From an uncultured Eubacteriales bacterium (GTDB lineage Bacteria > Bacillota > Clostridia > Oscillospirales > Oscillospiraceae), in contig ONIG01000002.1 in assembly GCA_900317855.1 (NCBI GenBank), positions 62,001 through 126,000 of the forward strand: 64,000 nucleotides of DNA, read 5' to 3'. The notes beneath the pieces are model-generated. The model saw only the letters and a list, made by a program, of their open reading frames with translations. It made no database searches and was not told where the DNA came from. The position numbers were made by a program, and so were the translations under genes. Shown here in pieces: positions 61,488 through 64,000 of this stretch; position 1 is the first letter of the stretch; each line of letters starts with the position of its first letter.

Positions 61488-61997
61488 ATGGATCTCTTAT
61501 CAATCGGTAATTTCATCGCTCAACTCAGAAAACAGAACGGGCTTACTCAAGAGCAGCTTGGAGAACAGATCGGCGTTACGAACAAAACTGTTTCCCGTTG
61601 GGAAACAGGCGTATATATGCCCCCGGCAGATGCCTTGATGAAAATGAGCGAACTCTTTGGCGTTACGGTCAATGAACTGCTCAGCGGCAAAAGACTCTCC
61701 GAACAGGAATACATGGTTGCCGCAGAGAAAAATCTGAACCAGTTGGTAAAATCAAGTGTATTCGACCATAAAGACAAGATTGAGTACTTCAAAAAGAAAT
61801 GGCTGAAAGAGCATGTTGCGATCATGGCGCTCATTGGCATTTGTATTATTGCTGTGTTTGCTGCGGGAATAATCATCAAAAACAGTTTGTTGGTAGCAAT
61901 TATTCCTTTACTGGTCTTTACAGCACATGGCTGGAGGAATAACTCCATGATGGCATATGCTGAAAAACATGTCTATGATGAGACGGAAAAAGATTAG
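61488..61997 (+). CDS. XRE-family HTH protein with two membrane helices
   Basis: A 169-residue protein. N-terminal Cro/C1-type HTH (FIAQLRKQNGLTQEQLGEQI, TNKTVSRWETGVYMPP), a short linker helix (SEQEYMVAAEKNLNQL), and a C-terminal pair of hydrophobic helices (VAIMALIGICIIAVFAAGIII and LLVAIIPLLVF). Such membrane-tethered HTH regulators are common in Clostridia, and their signals are unknown. ATG 61488 is chosen, GGAGGT lying seven bases upstream; ATG 61482 is only one base away from it. A strong terminator follows at 62109. Confidence 0.85.
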   Translation: MDLLSIGNFIAQLRKQNGLTQEQLGEQIGVTNKTVSRWETGVYMPPADALMKMSELFGVTVNELLSGKRLSEQEYMVAAEKNLNQLVKSSVFDHKDKIEYFKKKWLKEHVAIMALIGICIIAVFAAGIIIKNSLLVAIIPLLVFTAHGWRNNSMMAYAEKHVYDETEKD

Positions 61998-62108
61998 TTC
62001 ATTGGGATGTGAAAGCAAAGCACATCTAATAAAGCGCATCTGATCTGACTTGGTGTGAAGAATAACGATTAACCTTTTTTGTTGAAACAGCAATCTTTAG
62101 CCACCTTG

Positions 62109-62146
62109 GTACACAGGCTATGATACAATAGCCTGTGTACTTTTTT
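62109..62146 (+). terminator. Intrinsic terminator downstream of the XRE gene
   Basis: Arms GTACACAGGCTAT and ATAGCCTGTGTAC around GATACA, followed by TTTTTTG; a strong terminator 112 bases after the stop codon. Confidence 0.88.
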
Positions 62147-62486
62147 GCGTATCTATCCGGAAAAACCCTTGATACAAGGGCAAAGCGAGACAAGTGGGTG
62201 CAACCATGCATCTTCCTGCCTCGCTTTTTTGCTTTGTCAGTTTTTTTCATGGGTTGGAGCAATTTTGAATTTGCACCCACCCCCTACACCATTTGGCGTT
62301 TCTCAAGATTCGCCAAAAGGCTTCCGAATAAACTTCACTTCTGGCAGTGCAATCAGTATCTCCTCGGCATCTGGCTGATCTGCGGGTCTCCAATACACAA
62401 GAAAAGCGCCGGGATCTTCTGCCAAAGCTATAATTGCGTGCAAAGAGTATGAGTTAACAAGATATGTAATGATTGTTCACACACTT
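62147..62486. other. Intergenic stretch without supported gene
   Basis: About 340 bases of AT-richer DNA between the XRE terminator and the heat-shock promoter. Short frames exist on both strands, but none has a ribosome site or a recognisable domain. Confidence 0.5.
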
Positions 62487-62513
62487 TTAGCACTCTCCTC
62501 TTGACAGTGCTAA
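62487..62513. promoter_or_regulatory. CIRCE element (HrcA operator)
   Basis: TTAGCACTC, nine bases, CAGTGCTAA: 17 of 18 arm bases match the consensus TTAGCACTC-N9-GAGTGCTAA. It overlaps the -35 of the hsp20 promoter, so HrcA binding would block transcription until heat stress. Confidence 0.92.
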
Positions 62514-62528
62514 AAGCAGTGCTATAAT
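62501..62528 (+). promoter_or_regulatory. Promoter of hsp20
   Basis: TTGACA (62501-62506), 16-base spacer, TATAAT (62523-62528). The -35 lies inside the right half of the CIRCE element. About 160 bases of leader follow, mostly the tandem duplication. Confidence 0.85.
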
Positions 62529-62545
62529 GATAATCGAACAAAGGA

Positions 62546-62687
62546 ACAGAGATCGAATGGATGACCTCCATCCCCTTGCTCAGGTAACAAACATAGTGAT
62601 TGCAAAAGGAGGCATGACAGAGATCGAATGGATGACCTCCATCCCCTTGCTCAGGTAACAAACATAGTGATTGCAAAAGGAGGCATG
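62546..62687 (+). repeat. Exact 71-bp tandem duplication in the hsp20 leader
   Basis: Two identical copies, 62546-62616 and 62617-62687, each starting ACAGAGATCGAATGG and ending GGAGGCATG. Only the second copy leads into the real start codon. The first copy still contains AAAGGAGGCATG and a reading frame of 14 codons (MTEIEWMTSIPLLR) that would end at a TAA within copy two. Confidence 0.92.
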
Positions 62688-62691
62688 ACTT

Positions 62692-63138
62692 ATGTTACCG
62701 AGTATTATTGGAGAGAGTTTGTTTGATGACTGGTTTGACTTCCCGTTCAGGGGCTTCGAATCCGATGTGGATCACAAGCTGTATGGCAAGCATGCAGCAC
62801 GGGTGATGAGGACGGATCTGAAGGAACACGACGAAGGCTATGAGCTGAAAGTGGACCTGCCGGGCTTCAAGAAAGATCAGATCGATCTGCAGTTGCAGAA
62901 CGGCTACCTGACGATCACCGCGTCCAAAGGCCTTGAAGAAGAGGGCAAGGACAAGAAGGGCAAGATCGTCCACCAGGAGCGTTATTCGGGTTCCATGACC
63001 AGAAGCTTCTACATCGGCGAGAATGTCAATGAAGAAGACGTCAAGGCCAAGTTTGAGGACGGCGTCCTGACGCTTGACTTCCCGAAAGAGAAGCCGGTGG
63101 CGCTTCCGGAGCATAAAACGATCCAGATCGAAGGATAA
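62692..63138 (+). CDS. hsp20: Small heat shock protein Hsp20 (alpha-crystallin family)
   Basis: A 148-residue ATP-independent holdase that binds unfolding proteins. The N-terminus (LPSIIGESLFDDWFDFPF) is followed by the alpha-crystallin domain from about residue 40 to 138: MRTDLKEHDEGYELKVDLPGF, NGYLTITASKG, RSFYIGENVNEEDVKAKFEDGVLTL with the conserved G-x-L, and an IQIEG C-terminus (I-x-I motif). ATG 62692 has GGAGG eight bases upstream. Control by HrcA through CIRCE is explicit in the sequence, rarer for hsp20 than for groESL or dnaK. Confidence 0.95.
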   Translation: MLPSIIGESLFDDWFDFPFRGFESDVDHKLYGKHAARVMRTDLKEHDEGYELKVDLPGFKKDQIDLQLQNGYLTITASKGLEEEGKDKKGKIVHQERYSGSMTRSFYIGENVNEEDVKAKFEDGVLTLDFPKEKPVALPEHKTIQIEG

Positions 63139-63148
63139 AATAACCACC

Positions 63149-63177
63149 ACAGCGCCCTGCCATCCGCGGGGCGCTTT
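63149..63177 (+). terminator. Intrinsic terminator of hsp20
   Basis: Arms AGCGCCC and GGGGCGCT around TGCCATCCGC (63151-63175), followed by TTCTA. Short T-tract, moderate confidence. Confidence 0.7.
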
Positions 63178-63612
63178 CTATTTCAGAGGGGATGTTTGAA
63201 ATGAAAGAGAATTTGTTGTAGGAGAGCAGTTGAGAGGAAGCGCGTTGGAAGAAGGTAGAAGTTCAGGACGATAATGGATGTCTTGGAGGCAGGTACTGCT
63301 AACCTTTACATTGGTTACATTGATTGCCTGGCAATACTGCTGCGGATGATTCCATTCACCATTTTGGGGAGTCAATATATGAATTCTTAACCATAGCTTG
63401 ATCCATTTGTCTTCATCATTCCACTGATTATTTTTGATATCGGATCGTTCTAATTCGGTATTTGTTTGATATCCGATACCAAAGTTGGTGTTATAAGAAT
63501 AATCATAAGATAGAAGTTCGGCTTGAGGTAAATCGTTTTCCGAACGTGAGGATGCAAAGAAAGTTAAGAATAATGACGCTATCATACATGCTGAAATGAT
63601 ACGAAATTTCAT
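63178..63612 (-). CDS. Small secreted protein of unknown function
   Basis: 144 residues with a likely signal peptide (MKFRIISACMIASLFLTFFA). The mature part is Asn/Tyr/Gln-rich, with low GC compared with the chromosome (QAELLSYDYSYNTNFGIGYQ, WIKLWLRIHILTPQNGEWNH, VTNVKVSSTCLQDIHYR). No family recognised. The ATG follows the TAA of an upstream reading frame by two bases, and GGCGGTGATT may act as ribosome site, so both belonged to one operon. The C-terminal stretch from about residue 115 looks unlike the rest; the gene may be truncated. Confidence 0.6.
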   Translation of the reverse strand: MKFRIISACMIASLFLTFFASSRSENDLPQAELLSYDYSYNTNFGIGYQTNTELERSDIKNNQWNDEDKWIKLWLRIHILTPQNGEWNHPQQYCQAINVTNVKVSSTCLQDIHYRPELLPSSNALPLNCSPTTNSLSFQTSPLK

Positions 63613-63614
63613 TT

Positions 63615-63837
63615 TTAATCACCGCCTAAAAGATCGATTACATTTTGAATATTTGGCATGTTGTGATTCATTAGAATCACATCAATCCCAAATTTATTGT
63701 CAGCATTGACCTCTTTGTTTTTCTGCACATTACTGTTGCCACTCCTGCTTTCGGCTCCCATTCCTGAATATGTGGATGCAGAATCAAACAAAACAACATG
63801 GACCTGATTTACATCTGGATTGTAATTTTTATTAGGG
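63615..63837 (-). pseudogene. 5'-truncated secreted-type gene, fragment
   Basis: On the minus strand a frame ending at TAA 63615 reads NYNPDVNQVHVVLFDSASTY, SGMGAESRSGNSNVQKNKEV and ILMNHNMPNIQNVIDLLGGD. It has similar low GC and composition to the next gene. Upstream of about 63837 the sequence changes character, and no start codon is found before a stop, so the 5' part was probably lost by recombination. Function unknown. Confidence 0.6.
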
Positions 63838-64000
63838 CAATACCGTACTGCGTGTGACCACGAGAGGCAATGGGCGGATCATATTAAAATCAACGACAGA
63901 AACTTTGGAAGCGTAGCCTTCCGTTCTGAAAAATGGGCGGCTGCATCGCTGACGATTCCTCAAGGCCATCCCCATGCCGCGCTTTGTCTGACGGTAAAGG
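63838..64000. other. Terminal stretch, higher GC, no gene recognised
   Basis: GC rises at about 63840. A plus-strand frame is open to the window end (reading NDRNFGSVAFRSEKWAAASL), but I cannot assign it to a family, and it may begin or end outside the window. Confidence 0.4.

Noticed and set aside
62135..62452. A 105-residue protein between the XRE gene and hsp20
   Set aside because: No ribosome site, starts inside a terminator, and composition is not protein-like.
62546..62687. CRISPR array
   Set aside because: Only two contiguous copies without spacers; it is a tandem duplication in an hsp20 leader.

Overview
The window looks like chromosome of a GC-rich gut Clostridia, most plausibly Oscillospiraceae/Oscillospirales. 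The reasons are a low-GC-Gram-positive style gene set (Mini-III RNase, RqcH, TmcAL, FtsK/SpoIIIE, class B sortase, infC-rpmI-rplT behind an attenuator, CIRCE-controlled Hsp20) in a GC-rich background with strong GGAGG ribosome sites and frequent GTG/TTG starts. This placement is inference; no rRNA or tRNA gene is present to confirm it. Fully ordered sigma-A promoters, almost always with a 17-base spacer, can be read upstream of most transcription units.

Layout. (1) 1-13158, minus strand: one long exopolysaccharide/capsule operon read from a promoter at about 13144 and leaving the window at its left edge. It holds a priming sugar-phosphate transferase, four glycosyltransferases, a lipoprotein, a LicD-type phosphotransferase, a secreted NAGPA/leucine-rich-repeat protein broken by a frameshift, a polymerase-like membrane protein, a hexapeptide acetyltransferase, a Wzx-type flippase and a CapE-type dehydratase. 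Most genes overlap by 4 bases. (2) 13251-18000: L-serine dehydratase (sdaAB), cysteine desulfidase (cyuA), a VanZ-like protein, a flavodoxin and a frameshifted HExxH protein. (3) 18100-36100, minus strand: housekeeping and transport, namely rqcH-mrnC-ftsK-uppP, prfA with a fused Sua5-CoaE enzyme and an M18 aminopeptidase, a secreted beta-propeller lipoprotein, a complete branched-chain amino acid ABC transporter (livKHMGF) and tmcAL. (4) 36200-39700, plus strand: ackA, then rplU-rpmA-obgE. (5) 39700-48700: a MarR-PAP2-membrane protein operon, a sortase with its adjacent surface-protein substrate, infC-rpmI-rplT, deoC, a tandem OB-fold protein, a lipoprotein and a glyoxalase. (6) 48745-56944, plus strand: glgB, a GlgA-GH13 fusion, a patatin, then an Lrp/AsnC regulator, an orphan RNA-polymerase alpha-CTD-like protein and a small membrane protein. 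(7) 56975-64000: accessory DNA with lower GC and many broken genes, including a helicase-like fragment with a stop codon, a phage antirepressor remnant, an rpsI 3' end fragment next to a tyrosine integrase (an attachment site), a truncated replication-type HTH gene, an ATP-grasp ligase, an XRE regulator, and a heat-shock hsp20 gene with CIRCE and an exact 71-base tandem duplication.

How it fits together: the left part builds and exports a decorated surface polysaccharide. UppP regenerates the undecaprenyl-phosphate carrier that such export needs. The sda, cyu and liv genes point to amino-acid use, and ackA to acetate production by fermentation. The glg genes store and remodel glycogen. Three genes each show a loss of exactly one G or C in a short G/C run; this recurring signature suggests either sequencing/assembly error or recent decay and should be settled before these genes are called dead.
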